Positions 45,729-59,195 of a stretch of 64,000 nucleotides of DNA are shown piece after piece (position 1 is the stretch's first letter; every line of letters begins with the position of its first letter). The position numbers and the translations under genes are program-made. The notes under the pieces are model-generated. The model searched no databases. It worked only from the letters and a program-made list of their open reading frames with translations, and was not told where the DNA came from. Origin of the DNA: Cryptocoryne crispatula var. balansae (Eukaryota > Streptophyta > Magnoliopsida > Alismatales > Araceae); contig CM069929.1 of the NCBI GenBank assembly GCA_036172225.1, positions 19,183,501-19,247,500 of the forward strand, written 5' to 3'.

Positions 45729-47216
45729 TGTAAGGAATCAATACATGACAGCAGAAAATATTTGATTCCATAAAACCATGATCTTTGCCTTGATCGATGC
45801 CGAACGAGAAAAATCGGGAACCGAATATGAAGTAGAACGAGAGTACCTCATGGGATTTATAAAATCCCTCACCATGGATGAAGAGAGGACATTCTTCCTT
45901 GCTGAAAATCATTCAAGTGTCCGGTCTCTAGCGGTATCCACACGATCTGCTTCAATAGACGAGTTCTCCCTTCCTTCGGGCCTCCAGAAACCTTCCAGAT
46001 CCAAGTTTGACCATGGGAGATCACCTTCTAGAGAAGAGAGGAGGAAGAGAGGATGCTTGGGATGTGCTCTCGCCCTATGGCTTGTTAGGGTTTGACTTCA
46101 TAAGCCATTTATATATAGAAGATGGAATTTTTCACAAAAACTCAAAACTTCTATAAAATTACATCCAGGCCCTCATCTTATTGACCAGATCTATTGTGTG
46201 TGACCCACTAAGCCTAATAGTCAATTTTTTTTAAGCCTTAATTAATTTAAAAGAACAATTCCTTTAAATTAAATCAAAACCATTATCTGATAACAATTTT
46301 TACGGCTTTCTGATCATAAGGGGGTACAAGCCACATCCTATGATCCCAAATGACTTTGGGGAGTTAAATAACATCCATTGAGCCTTTCCATCATTAATTA
46401 CCACACAGATTTAAATCCTCGTTCATACAATGTCCCGATCGGTCAGGGGTTCGGCACTGACTGTCAACCGCTAAATATTCCAACTCTATGGGATCCTGTA
46501 CTCAGATTTGGATCAATTGGAAAACTCCTTTCCCAATTATCCTAAGTACCTTGGCCAAGAATTTAGAGTACTATCTCATAGGGCATTCTCTCTCTCCTAC
46601 CGAGAGTGAACGATCCCTTGTTGTCCACTCAGTTACCTCCACTGGGTTTCTCTTGCACCCAATACATCAACTATACTGGACCATCAAGATGGTGATCCAT
46701 AAGTCAATAATCAAAGTACAAGATATATCCGATAAGGCATCTTTGGTGACTCAGGTCAAAGATCCAACCGTGCTATTGAGATGTAAGAATAACCTGATAG
46801 ACAGTTTGGTAATATACCGATCAAGTTTTCCTAAATTGGTCAGTTCAGTGAACTCATTCCACTAATGAGCACCTATGTGTGTATCCCAGTGTCCCCACAC
46901 TGATGACCAATGAGATCGGTCATTCTAATCACACGAGAAGACATCACACACACTAGTCTATCCAGATTCTTGATGTCCCGTCTCAAGGATCCTATGACTA
47001 GTAACATTTAGATCACATACCTCTTAATGATCAATCTCATTATCATAATCTCATCACGATTCAATCATCATTGCATGTGATCAAAGACTTCATTACGATA
47101 TACGCTTCTAATAAAAACTAGTAACGAAGTTTTTGCCTATTTAATTGAATGAGATATTCTTAGAAATGTTGAATCATATCATACATGATTGGCTTGCAGG
47201 ACATACATTTCTATCA
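45729..47216 (-). mobile_element. Solo LTR of the same Ty1/copia family as 53802-62997
   Basis: It starts TGTAAGGAATCA and ends ACATTTCTATCA, the same termini and the same 1488-bp length as the paired LTRs downstream, with about four-fifths similarity by eye. Perfect 5-bp duplications ATTCC flank it (45724-45728, 47217-47221). There is no internal region, so it arose by LTR-LTR recombination. A TATA-like TTTATATATAG lies at 46108-46118, as in the sister LTRs. Confidence 0.9.
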
Positions 47217-47259
47217 ATTCCATGTCAATCAAATAGAAAACTAGATAGGCATCAGAGGA

Positions 47260-49170
47260 AGAGGGGAGATCAAAGGGAGTTGAGAAAAGAATTAACTCGT
47301 TGATGATAGTGATAGAAGATGAAGTTTACAGAGAACTGGACCTTAGAGAACCAAACAAAAATAGAGAGAAGCCAGAGGGAAAATGAGTGAGCCAAATTTT
47401 GAGCTCGTGTTCACTTCAAATGAATATATATGGTTTACCAAACTGTGACATGTCATATTACGTGGCCTATAGCTAGGTGAAAAATACATGTGTAATTACA
47501 TGTATAACTATTTTCCACATCACCTAGAACCCAATACAAAGTCCTTATTCTTAACATACCTCCTCAAGTTGAACAGGCAAGTGATGCTCAACTTGTCTCT
47601 TAAATTTTTAAACTTTAACGGGAGGAGCTTTTGTGAATATATCAACCAATTGGCCCTTGCTTGCAACATGTATTAAGTAATTTTTTGTTGATGACTGGTT
47701 GCCATATGAAGTGGAAATTTACTTCAACATGCTTAGTTATTGTCTTGAACATTAATTTGATGTGAGAATGTTATCACCCTAAACAACTAGTAAATTTTTT
47801 ATTCCTAACTTTAACTGTCTAAGTAATTAAAATATCCATAGTAACTAAGTCATGACTGTTGCCATAGACCTAGATCTCATCTTAGCTTCAATGCTTGATC
47901 TAGCAATTGTACATTACTTTCTAGTTGTCTAAGCTATAAGATTCTTACCAATAAAAATCTTATAACCACTTGTAGACCTTCTATCATATGGGCATCTAGC
48001 CCATTCGGCATTCGAATACATATAAAGATCAAAGGAACTTGGCTAAATCAATAAACCATATATGTATGTAGCTCTAAGGTATGATACATTTTAAAAATAC
48101 CATATGAGCATTGGTTGGAGCAGCTAAGAACCGGCAAACTCTATTCACAACAAAAGTTGCATCCGATCTTGTAACATTAACATATTGCAAGGACCCAAAA
48201 AGGCTATGATAAAGAGTATAATCAAGTAATGCTTCATCTGAAAAAGAGATAACATTTCTTGGTGCTATGAGAGTATGAATGGGTTTTGAATCATGAAGCT
48301 AAGAATTATGAAGAATGCCAATTACATACCTCTATGGGCACAAATGAAACCCTTTAGATGACCTACATACCATAATTCCTAGGAAATAAGTTGGATCTCC
48401 AAGATTTTTAATGAGAAGGTATTTGACAAGATGTAAATCAAGTCTTGTATAGCACCCAAATTATTAACAGTTACAATAATGTTATCAACATATATGAAAA
48501 CATATAAAGCGATGCTTCCAATAGAATAAATAAATAAGAGAGAATCACTGAAGCTATGAAACAAATATTCAATATATGAGAATAAAACCAAAAAATTGTG
48601 AATAGATTAAACTTGTTTAATCCATTCATGCATTGCTTTATGTAGCTTGAAAACATGATGAGGGCCCGAAGGTTTTATCAAATAGATCTCATTTTGATTT
48701 TCATGTAAGAATAGATTATTCACATCTAATTGCTTAACCACTCAATTAATTGTGGCAACAATTGAAATAATTATCTTGACTATTGAAGGTTTTATATCTA
48801 GATTAAAATTTTCATTATAATTTAACTTAAACTCTTGAGTAAAACACTTTTCCACCAACCAAGCCTTGTATCTTGCAACTATTCCATCATAGTTTTTTTA
48901 TTTTATAAATACATTTACAATGAATGATGTTTGCATGTGAAGGAGGAAATACAAGACTCCATGTATCATTATTCTGCAAAGTAGTGGACTCCTCAGACAT
49001 AACTCTTCTCCAACAAAGATGTTAGTTAGCAATCTTGAAATGATATGGTTTTATTTTTGCCTCTTTTTGAACATTCAATGCATATCTATTGTGACCATTC
49101 CTAACAACAGTTTCTATGGTATTTAAGATATCTTGCAATGATTGAAATTTCTAAATTGGAGAAGAATTGT
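47260..49170 (-). pseudogene. Degenerate Ty1/copia reverse transcriptase/RNase H remnant
   Basis: On the minus strand from right to left there is ALNVQKEAKIKPYHFKIAN (about 49050), NDTWSLVFPPSHANIIHCK, QLDVNNLFLHENQNE (about 48710), and KLHKAMHEWIKQV. Then IYVDNIIVTVNNLGAIQDL appears (about 48460-48510), where the usual catalytic YVDD is YVDN. RNase H-like text follows. At 47557-47572 a CTTGAGGAGGTA polypurine tract adjoins TGTTAAGAATAAGG, the apparent 3' LTR start (47556 downward). Frames are broken throughout. It is a different and older family than the element at 53.8-63.0 kb. Confidence 0.7.
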
Positions 49171-49199
49171 CATTATAATCAATTGTAATGAGAATAGGA

Positions 49200-52100
49200 A
49201 ATTGTGTGGCAAAGTTAGAACCAAAACATATTGCAGTTGGACTATAAATAGGTTTGGTTGTAGGAAGCTATTGAATAGGGGACACAATAGTTTGACTTGA
49301 ACCTATTTATATATTGATTGAAGTGTTATTATTTTAGCATGCATTATATTTGGATGTGGCATGTTGATAATTATATAGTTGGTAGGTGGCCTATGTGCAA
49401 TTAGAATAGTTAAGGTGATTATAGAGATGCCATTTTGGTATAGTTATGGAGTTCAAATCTGTTGTTTTACAAATAACATTTGTCATCCACATCAAGGGAA
49501 CCAAAAATAGGTTGAATAAGCACTTTTTTGAGGCTTTTGTTTCATAGCAGTAAAGGAAGTGTATCGTGCTCTTGTATGGGGGTATTTTTTCTTTCTAGAA
49601 GGCAATTTATCACCTTTTCACATGCACTTCAAGGCTTAACTTATCGGGGACGTAACTCCCTGATTGGGTGGGGGCATCTAAAGCCCTGATGACGAGACAT
49701 CTATGAATAGTAGATGTGGGAACCTCAAAATTCTATGTTGGTTTTTTGAAAAGAGTTTTGTTTTTATATATTTGAAATATTGACATCCAAGTTTTCTAGT
49801 AAGATAGGTGATAGCCTATAAAGATACTAGATAGTCGAGTGATATTAAAAGAGTATAGAATAGAGGTTCAGGGTCTGTGAAAATATTTTTTTGGCCTCTC
49901 TCCATCAGATGGTGAAAATATCCGTTATTCATTTATATCGAGCAACTATTCGAATACCCTTTATTAACTACCATAGAGATCTTTTTGCTGAGAATGCGTA
50001 CATTCACAACATGTAAAGAATACAAAGAGCTCTGGCCCTTTGGACCCCATGAGATGCAAACAATTTTGGTCAAGTTTTTGTTTTAAGTCAATTGTAAAAT
50101 TGTTGAAAGTTTGATTTGTTTGAAATTGGTTTGAGTTTAAGTTTGAATGTTGAATGTTAAGTGTTGTATTTTTTGTTGTTCAATTTGTATGACTTGATTT
50201 TGACTTAATTAAATTTTGAATTAGTTTCGGTTGATGTTATTGATGAAATTGTTTAAGTGTTGATGAACTTAATATGCTTTAAGCAATTTGATTAAGTCTA
50301 GTTAACATGTGTTAAGTTTTTTTATGTCAGTTGATGTTTTGATACTAATTTAAGCTTGTTCGATATCTTTTTAAGTGTTTTGAACTTCGACTCAACTTGG
50401 TTAAGTTTAAGTTTAGATGGTTAAGAACTTGATTTCTAAAGTAAATTCTAAGTGTTTTGAGGTGCGTTTGATAGGTTTTACTTGCCTTCTTTAAGAAATT
50501 AACTTCTACTTGAATTAAGTATTTTAAATTGGATGTTCAAATTTGTCTAAGTGTTTTCATAATTGGTTAATTGTTTTTAGACTTAGATCTTATGTGAAGA
50601 TTTGATTAAGTCTATTTTCAAATTTGGTTAAGTGTTCTTTAAGATGTGAGTAAGTATGTTCACATTTAGTTTTATTTTCAGTTTGCATCCCATCCAGTCC
50701 GTCGGGCTGGCATTATGCTTGATCACATGTAATCAAGTCATCACTGAAGTTCACAGAATTTGTTCATGTCTGAGTACATGGTATATAGGTAGTTCATATG
50801 TCAAGTTCATCAATGTCGACGGTTCATATGCCAAGTTAAGAACGTAGGCATTTTATATGCCATGTGAAGAAAATGACTGAGTGTAGAATGCTTCAACCTA
50901 TCAAAGGATATTTCCTTCCCAAGGTATAAACTCCCATGGGATCAGGAAAATTTTGGCAACTCCCATGGTTAAGTCTTTTTTACTTTTCCACATAGTGGGA
51001 AGGGTCCGTCCGCAAAGAAAGCGTGTCCCATACATGCGCCTGGGTTAGCATAGCGAAAGCGTGTCCAAACTAGCCGCCCAATGTAGTATCTAGTTATGGA
51101 CTTACTCCTTAACTTAGTTTTCTTTTGTCCAAGCCTGAGACAACATCCAGTGGTGGACTAACTCCCCAGACTTAGTTTTTTTAGGTGTGAAGTTGAGGTA
51201 GCATCCAATTATGGGTTAACTCGATAGACTTAGTTTTTTAAGGCTGAAGATCGTGGTGGCACCCAATTGTGGGCTAACTCTACAGACTTAGTTAATTTTA
51301 GTGTGAAGCTTAAGGTAGCACCTAGTAGTGAGCTAACTCCTCAGACTTAGTCAATTTTAAGGTTCAAGTTGAAGTGTCTAGGGCAGCATCTAGTGGTGGA
51401 TTAACTCTCCAAACTTAAACATTTTTTTTGTCCATTGCCCAATGGGCAAGTTAAAGTCTCATTAGCAAAATAGGCCGGACAAGTCCTTGGGCTAGAGAGG
51501 CCAGTTCTTGTCTTCATAGGACAGCAAGGCCTATTCTCTGTACTTCAAGGCCAGCAAGGCTAGCTTCAAAACCTGCATGCTTTGGTTTTTTTATGATTTT
51601 TTATAGTAATAGCAACATGTGATGCAAACCTCCATGAAGTGACCTGTTCTGGTGCTACATATGGAGCTGCCAATGGGCTGACTTCCTTGACCATTCAGGT
51701 GTTGTGTTGAAAGGGCCCGCAAAGCGGCATACAAGGACTTGATTGAGCAGTGTTTTGATAGGTCAAACATGGGATGAAAGGGCTTATGTTCGGCTACTAC
51801 TCAGGTGGGCAGAACTTGGGCTACTTGGAGGGCCAAATAGGGAAGCCAAGTGGCTGTTCAAGGGAGTCTGAATGAAGGATTAGACAAGGGCTGATTAAGG
51901 ACAGACTTAAGGCACTCAAAGGGGCCTGATTGGAGATAGGAATGGGGTGCTTTATGACCTGTTTAGGTGACCGTTAGAGGGTTAAATAGGGGCTGGTTTC
52001 AAAGCCATCAGAGGGGCTTGATTTGCGTGTTTTTTGAAGTCTGTCCAATTGGGCAGCAAAAAGGGATCCAACATGGCCTGATTAGGGACATGTTCAAGAG

Positions 52101-53780
52101 CCTAATTGGTTGCTAAAGGATGGCAACAAGGGTCATGATGTTAGGTGACAACATGGGGCTGTTTGGAAAGGCCAAAGGGGTTATTTATAGGCCATCTTTG
52201 GGTTGTGAGCACATGGGCAACAAGGGGGCCTGAATTGGGATAGCAAGGGTCTGAAATGGAGGCTGAATTGGAGTGCTCATGGGGCTGTGGATGGAGGCAT
52301 TGTGAATTGCCAAAGAGGAGGCTGAGGGGAAGAGAAAGAAAAGGGGAGGAATAAGATGAACTGCACTCTTTTTCTTTCTCTACTCACATTGCTTTTTTGT
52401 ACTGTAGATAGTGCTGAAGATAGGAGGGCTGTGTGCCCTTCTTCTCCTTTTTCTTCTTCTCCTTGGCGTACAAGTGCTGAAGGAGGAAGATGAAGTTTCT
52501 GTTGGCATTGAAAGCCACCCAAAGGATGAAGAAGGCCTTCTACTATTGTTGGAGTTGGCGCACAGACCAGGTGGTATGGCTGCACCTACTACTAGCGCAC
52601 TTGTAGGTGGAAGACCTTTTCTTCTTCTTCACTTGGCACACCAAAAATGGGTAGAAGAGCTTGCTGACTTGCTGCTGAAGATGTCCTAGCAAGAAAAAGA
52701 AGAGTCGAAGCAAGGTTGATGGCACACCAAAGAGAGGAGTGAGTTGGAGCAAAGATGGCACATAGGTGAGTTGAACTAGGGTGCGACCAAGGACAGATGA
52801 GAGATTTTTTATAGAAGAATGGTGCACTATTTGTAGATAGGGATAAGGCCAGGAGGGTGAGAGTCCTAATGCCTAAAGAGTCCTACTTCAATTAGACTCC
52901 TAATTGGGCAAGGTGACTCAACCATCTTCTGGGGGTGATGTAGACATGCAAAATTAGACCGATTTGGGGCTCCAGACTCTTATTCTATTGGCAGTACTCT
53001 TTATTTAATAGTTATCTGATCAAAATCACCTTGTGGAGATGAGCTTAGGATGTCAGTGGAGAGCCGCATGAGTTAAGAATGGACCAAAAAATTTCAAAGT
53101 AATGTCGTAACCTTCAAGCGAGAGCCACACATTAATTGTGGAAACGGGAAGCCCGCTCAATTAATGGTCCACAAATGAAGGTCTCATAAGTCCTGCATGA
53201 AGTACACAACATCTGGGTTTCCGACAAGTCTTTTTGGCGGTTGCGCATCTATATCGGCATTTATCATGATTTTTCGATCCGTACTGTCACAACTATCATG
53301 GATCGCATGTTATGCCTATCTGATGATCACTAGACCTTTCCTGGTCTTTTGGGTCAACCCTAGTCATTTATTGTCACCAACCTGTGCCATACAGTCATTT
53401 TGGTCAATTTTAAGGTTTCCCAGTTATTCTAGTCTTTTTTTAGGCTTATTTCGCGTTTACTGAGTCATTCTCGGCTTTTCGATGATTCTGAGTTATCCAA
53501 TCATACTGGATTTGTTCGGTCATTATCTTAAGTTATCCCAAGCTGACCCTTAGCTTTTTTGATTGAAACCTTGCCTTTCTGGATCACCGCTCCAGCCTTC
53601 GACATCCTCGAAATCATAAACTGGAGGTTAAAATCTCATACGGAAGTTTTAGGACGTGTGCCAGCTGGTTTAGTAATTTAGAGAGCTATGTTTGCAATTC
53701 CTCTTTCATAAGAAACAAATGGGAGTCGAAATGGACATCTTGTTTGCAAGTTAAGGTTTGCAGACATAGGGTACATAGGA
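49200..53780. other. Repeat-rich intergenic DNA, probably old LTR material
   Basis: From 50.1 to 50.6 kb TTAAGT/AAGTTT phrases recur. From 51.6 to 52.3 kb GGGGCCTGA-like phrases recur. Short frames at 52277-52827 are Leu- or Ser-rich without domains. The block may be part of a larger retroelement into which the copia element at 53802 inserted, but no paired LTR was found. Confidence 0.35.
51060..51420. repeat. Minisatellite of six units, about 58 bp each
   Basis: An ACTTAG(T) box ending each unit occurs at about 51112, 51170, 51228, 51286, 51345 and 51413. Units share AGCATC(C/T)A(G/A)T...GG(A/G)(C/T)TAACTC...(A/G)ACTTAGT. Confidence 0.8.
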
Positions 53781-53801
53781 GAGAGAATTGAACGTGCCCC
53801 C

Positions 53802-55289
53802 TGTAAGGAATCAGTCTAAGCAATTAAAATATTTTTTGATTCCTTGAATCCATGGTCTTAGCCTTTATCGAAACCAAAACGGCAAAATCGGGAACCGATT
53901 AAGAAGGAGATCAAATATACCTTATTGGGATTTGAAAAATCCCTCACCAGAGATGAAGAGTGGATGCTCCTTGCTGCTTCAATCCGTTCAAGTGGACGGC
54001 CTCTAGCGGTATCCACACGAACTTCTTCCAAGGACTGGTTCTCCTTCGCTCCAAGCTCGAAAACTCTACCAGAACGGAGTTGGACCATGCGGGGACTCCT
54101 TCTAGAGAAGAGAGGAGAGAGGGAGGCTTCCAAGGACGTTCTCCAACCCTTTGGCTTGATAGGGTTTAGCTTCTTAAGCATATTATATATAGAAGATGCA
54201 ATTTTTTACAAAAACCCAAATATTCTATATATTTGCATCCTTACCCCTGTCCTTAGAATTAGTTCTAATGTGTGTGACCCATTAGGCCCAATAGTCAATT
54301 TGGTTGAAGCCAAATTTTAAAAAGAACAATTCTTTTAAATTAAGTCAAATCTATTATCTAATAACAGATTTGACGGCTTTCTGATCATAAAGGGTACAAG
54401 CCACATCCTATGATCCCAAATGACTTTGGGGAGTTTAAATAACATCCATTGAGCCTTTCCATCATCAGTTACCACACGGATATAAATCCTCGTCCAAGCA
54501 ATGTCCCGATCGGTCAGGGGTTCGGCACTGACTGTCAACCCCTTTAATAATCCGACTCTATGAAATCTTGTACTCAGGAATGGATCAACTGGAAAACTCC
54601 TTTTCCAATTATCCTATCTACCTTGGCCAAGGATTTTAGAGTACAATCCATAGGACATTTTCTCTCTCCTACCGAGAGTGAACGATCCCTTATTGTTCGC
54701 TCAATTGTCTCCACCAGGTTTCCCATATAACCAATCCATTAACTATATAGGACCACAATACTAAGTGATCCATAAGTCAATAGTCAAATTACATAGTACG
54801 CCTAGCAAGACATCTTTGGTGACTCAGGTCAAAGATCTAACCGTGCAACCGTGATGATAGAATACCCTGATCAACAGTTCGGTAAGATACCATTCAGGGA
54901 TTCTATACTGGTGAGTTCAGTGAACTCATTCCTCTAATGAGCACCTGGACATGTATCTCAGTGTCCCCACACTGATGACCAATGAGATCGGTCATCCTCA
55001 TCAAATGAGAAGATATCATATACACTAGTCTTATCGGATCCTTGATGTCCCATCTCAAGGATCCTACGACTAGGAACAATTTAGATCACATGCTTCTAGA
55101 TGATTGATCTCATTATCATGATCTCATCATGATTCAATCATCATTGCATACAATTTAGGACTTCATTACAATAAACACATCTAGATAGAGCAAGTAATGA
55201 AGACAATGCCATTAATATTGAATAAGATATTACAAGAAATGTAAAACCATATCACATATGATTGGCTTGTAGGGTATACATTTCCATCA
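53802..55289 (-). repeat. 3' LTR of the copia element
   Basis: It pairs with 61510-62997. Differences are scattered substitutions (for example GGGTATACA versus GGGCATACA near the end). The TATA-like stretch is at about 54183-54191. Confidence 0.93.
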
Positions 55290-55301
55290 ATCTCCCACTT
55301 A
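55290..55301 (-). other. Polypurine tract
   Basis: The minus strand reads AAGTGGGAGAT directly before the 3' LTR, a typical copia plus-strand primer site. Confidence 0.85.
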
Positions 55302-55303
55302 CA

Positions 55304-56896
55304 CTAAAGCCAATCACCCATATGTCTGATCCCCATTAGCTCAAGGTGGCCCTCAAACACACTTTGAGTCAGAGCCTTAGTTAGTGGATCTGCAATGTTA
55401 TTTTTAGAAGATACTCTATCTATAGCTATATCTCCTCTAGCTGCAATCTCTCTGATCAAGTGATAACGCCGCAGAATGTGCTTTGACTTCTGATGAGACC
55501 TCGGCTCCTTTGCTTGTGCAATAGCTCCATTGTTATCACAAAATAATGGAACTGAATCAGAGATGGAGGGAACAACTCCAAGGTCTGAGATGAACTTCTT
55601 CATCTAGACAACTTCTTTGGCAGCTTCAGCAGTAGCAATATATTCCGCTTCAGTTGTAGAATCTGCAGTGGTTGCTTGCTTGGAACTCTTCCAGCTCACT
55701 GCACCACCATTCAGGGTAAATACATACCCTGACGTTGACTTGCTATCATCTTTGTCTGACTGGAAACTCGAGTCTGTGAAACCTCTAAGTACCAAGTCGG
55801 CTCCTCCATTTACCAGAAACGCATCCTTTGTTCTTCTCAAGTACTTAAGGATGCATTTCACAGCAATCCAGTGACTATCACCTGGATTTGCCTGATATCT
55901 GCTCGTAACACTTAGAGCATGTGCCACATCAGGCCGTGTACATATCATAGTATACATGATAGATCCTATGGCAGAGGCATAAGGTACTCTACTCATGTGC
56001 TCTCTTTCTTCAGGAGTTTTAGGGGACATCTCCTTAGAAAGTGTAACTCCATGTCTCATAGGTAAAAGACCTCTCTTGGAGTTTTCCATGCCAAACCTTT
56101 TGACAATGGTTTCTATGTACATAGATTGGGTCAAGCCGAGCATCCTCCTTGATCTATCTCAATAGATCTTTACCCTTAACACAAAGGATGCATCACCCAA
56201 ATCCTTCATGGAAAAGTTCTTAGACAACCAGGCTTTAACTGACGATAACATACCTACATCATTCCCAATGAGTAGTATGTCATCCACATATAAGATCAAG
56301 AAGACAATAGCACTCCCACTAGCCTTCTTATACACACATGGCTCATCTTCGTTCTGAACGAAGTCATAAGACTTGATAGTCTCATCAAATCTTTTATTCC
56401 AACTACGAGATGCTTGTTTTAGTCCATAAATAGACTTTAACAATCTGCACACTTTATTTGGATGTTCATGGGATTCATATCCATGAGGTTGTATCATATA
56501 CACCTCTTCCTTAAGATCACCATTAAGGAATGCAGTCTTAACATCCATCTGCCAGATCTCATAATCATAGTGTGCAGCAATGGCAAGCAATATCCTAATG
56601 GACTTAATCATAGCTACTGGTGAAAAGGTCTCGTCATAGTCAACACCTTGCCTTTGACGATATCCTTTAGCTACCAGTCTTGCCTTGAAGGTCTCCACCT
56701 TCCCATCTACTCCAATTTTCCTTTTATAGATCCATTTACACCCTATGAGTATAATACCCTCAGGTGGATCTACCAAGTTCCAAACTTGATTGGAGTACAT
56801 GGAGTCCATCTCGGATTTCATTGCCAATCTCCATTCTTTGGAATCAATATCAGATATTTCTTCCTCATAAGTCTTAGGATCATCATCCTCATTATA
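55304..56896 (-). pseudogene. Copia reverse transcriptase and RNase H
   Basis: The reverse transcriptase reads KWIYKRKIGVDGKVE, FKARLVAKGY, QMDVKTAFLNGDL and the catalytic ILYVDDILLIGND. A TGA at 56161-56159 replaces an Arg-type codon. RNase H follows with FTDSSFQSDKDDSKS and STTEAEYIA. A TAG at 55606-55604 (Trp-type codon) precedes the final segment with CDNNGAIAQAKEP and KHILRRYHLIRE, ending at 55304. All three parts stay in one frame, so only stops separate them. Confidence 0.92.
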
Positions 56897-58291
56897 CTAT
56901 GTCTCCTTTCTTCCATCAGAGATATGTCCCACATATCTATCAGGTTGAATAGGCACACGAGAAGACCTACGAGGGACATGTGTGATATCCTTTTCAAGCA
57001 CCCTTTCAGAAGTGTCCTCTGGTTGTGGTTCTGGAACCTCTTCCAGCTCTACTGTGCTCCCACTGTTTCCATCCAGGAGGAACTCTTCCTCTAGGAATAC
57101 AGCTCGTTTAGCAACATAAACCCTTTGATCATCAGGGTGGTAGAAATAATATCCATGGGTTTCCCTAGGATATCCCACAAGCCTACACTTCTCAGTTTTG
57201 GATTCCAACTTTTCAGGGTTATGCCTTTTCACATGGGCTAGACAACCCCAGACCTTAACATGTTTAAGGTCAGGCTTTCTCCCTTTCCATATCTCATATG
57301 GTGTAGTCAAAATAGACTTGGAAGGTACTCTATTTAGGATATAAGCGGCTGTTTCAAGTGCATAGCCCCAAAGGGATAAAGGTAACTTAGCAAAAGATGT
57401 CATTGCTCGTACCATGTCTAACAATGTACAGTTTCTCTTTTCAGCTACTCCATTAAGCTGTGGAGTGCATGGAGGTGTCCTTTGGGATAATATCCCATTG
57501 TTCTTCATGAACTGTGTGAATTCAATACTTAAGTATTCTCCTCCTCGATCTGATCGAAGAGTCTTAATACTCTTTCCTAGTTGCTTCTCCACTTCATTCT
57601 TATATCCTTTAAATTTCTCAAAGGCATCATATTTGTACTTCATTAAGTACACATACCCATATCTAGAGAAATCATCAATGAAAGTAATGAAGTAAGAATA
57701 TCCTCCTTTAGCTTGAGTTGACATAGGGCCACATACATCTGAATGTATGAGTTCCAACAACTCAGTAGCTCTCTCTCCATGTCCACTAAATGAAGAGTTG
57801 GTCATCTTACCCATGAGGCAAGACTCACAAGTGGGCAATGATTCAAAATCATTTACCTTTATGCATCCATCCTTATGGAGCCTTTTAAGTCTTTCTTCAT
57901 TGATATGGCCAAGTCTATGGTGCCATAATAAGGTTTGATCTATATCAAATCTTTTCCTCTTTAGAGGTGCATTCACACACATTATTGGAGCATGCATATC
58001 TAATATATACAAACCATTAATCAAACATCCATTGGCAAACAATTTACCATTCATAGTTATGGAACAACTTCCATTTCCAAAGCTCACAATAAATCCACAT
58101 TTATTTAAGCATGAAATAGAAATAATGTTCTTAACTAATGAAGGAACATAATAACAACTATCTAATAGTAGGACATCTCCTGAAGGTAACTTGAGGTGAG
58201 CTTGTCCCACGGCCAATGCTGCAACCTTTGCACCATTTCCCATGCGCAGATCAACCTCTCCTCTTTGCAACCTTCTACTACTTGTCAACAC
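56897..58291 (-). pseudogene. Copia integrase region
   Basis: The open stretch begins inside the protease domain after the frameshift. It contains the pre-integrase zinc region (LLWHHRLGHI...CESCLMGKM). The integrase core has HSDVCGPM, the second acidic site in LRSDRGGEY, and NGVAEKRN for the glutamate. It closes in the linker at TAG 56899-56897, after which the same frame continues into reverse transcriptase. Confidence 0.9.
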
Positions 58292-59195
58292 CGCAAGTCA
58301 TTGCGGATATGAGATGCACATCCAAGATCTAATACCCATGATGTAGATCTATAAGACAAATTGACATCAATGACAAAAATACCTGAAGCTTCTCCAAGCT
58401 TTCCTTTTGCCTTTTCTGCAAGGTACAACTTGCAGTTCCTCTTCCAGTGGCCATCTTTACGGCAATGGAAGCATTGTCCTTTGTCCTTCTTGGGCTCTAT
58501 CTTCTTGGCTACTTTATTGACTTTAGCTTTGCCTTTCTTCCCCATTTGATTAGCCTTCCTTTTCTTGTTGGTCTTACCAACAAGTAGCACAGAAGGTTTC
58601 CCATTGTTCATAGTTTCTTCAGCAGTCTTCAACATATTCAGAAGCTCTGCTAGAGAGCAATCTAACTTATTCATGTTGAAGTTCATTATAAACTGGGAGA
58701 AGGAGGATGGTAAAGATTGGAGGATAAGGTCAACTGACAGCTCCTTGTTCATAGAGAACCCAAGCTCAGCTAACCTTTCAACCCACTCTGTCAGTTTGAG
58801 AACGTGTGTCTGCACAGACGTTCCCTCAGACATCCTTGTCCTGAACAGATTCTTAGATATCTCATATCTCTCTGTCCTACTATGTGCTCCAAATAGCTCC
58901 TCAAGATGAGCCAATATGGATATGGCATCCATCTTTTCATGTTGCCTCTGCAACTCATTGCTCATAGGGGCTAACATGTATCACTGGACAAGAGATGCAT
59001 CCTCTTTGTGCTTTTGGAAGGTGACGATCACATCATCACTAGCATCATCAGATGGTTCATCTGGCAGTGGCTTCTCAAGCACATAGGCTATTCGCTCAGC
59101 AGTGAGAACAATTCTCAAATTCTGAGCTAGTTAGAGAAGTTAGGACCAGTGAGCCTTTTGGCATCAAGTATGCCGCGCAACGGGTGGTTCGCCAT
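58285..59195 (-). pseudogene. Copia gag and start of protease
   Basis: The start ATG is at 59195-59193. TAG at 59129-59127 and a one-base deletion just after it break the N-terminus, and TGA lies at 58983-58981. From 58977 an open stretch carries the capsid region, a lysine-rich segment and the zinc knuckle CFHCRKDGHWKRNC (C-x2-C-x4-H-x4-C). The protease follows with WVLDLGCASHI, where relatives have Asp-Ser-Gly; here the Ser is Leu. A one-base loss near 58290 shifts the frame into pol. Confidence 0.9.

Noticed and set aside
51060..51420. CRISPR array
   Set aside because: The period is continuous with diverged units and no unique spacers, in plant nuclear DNA; it is a minisatellite.
53858..54320. 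107- and 131-residue frames, repeated at 61566-62028
   Set aside because: Both are inside the paired copia LTRs, so the repetition reflects LTR identity, not a gene family.
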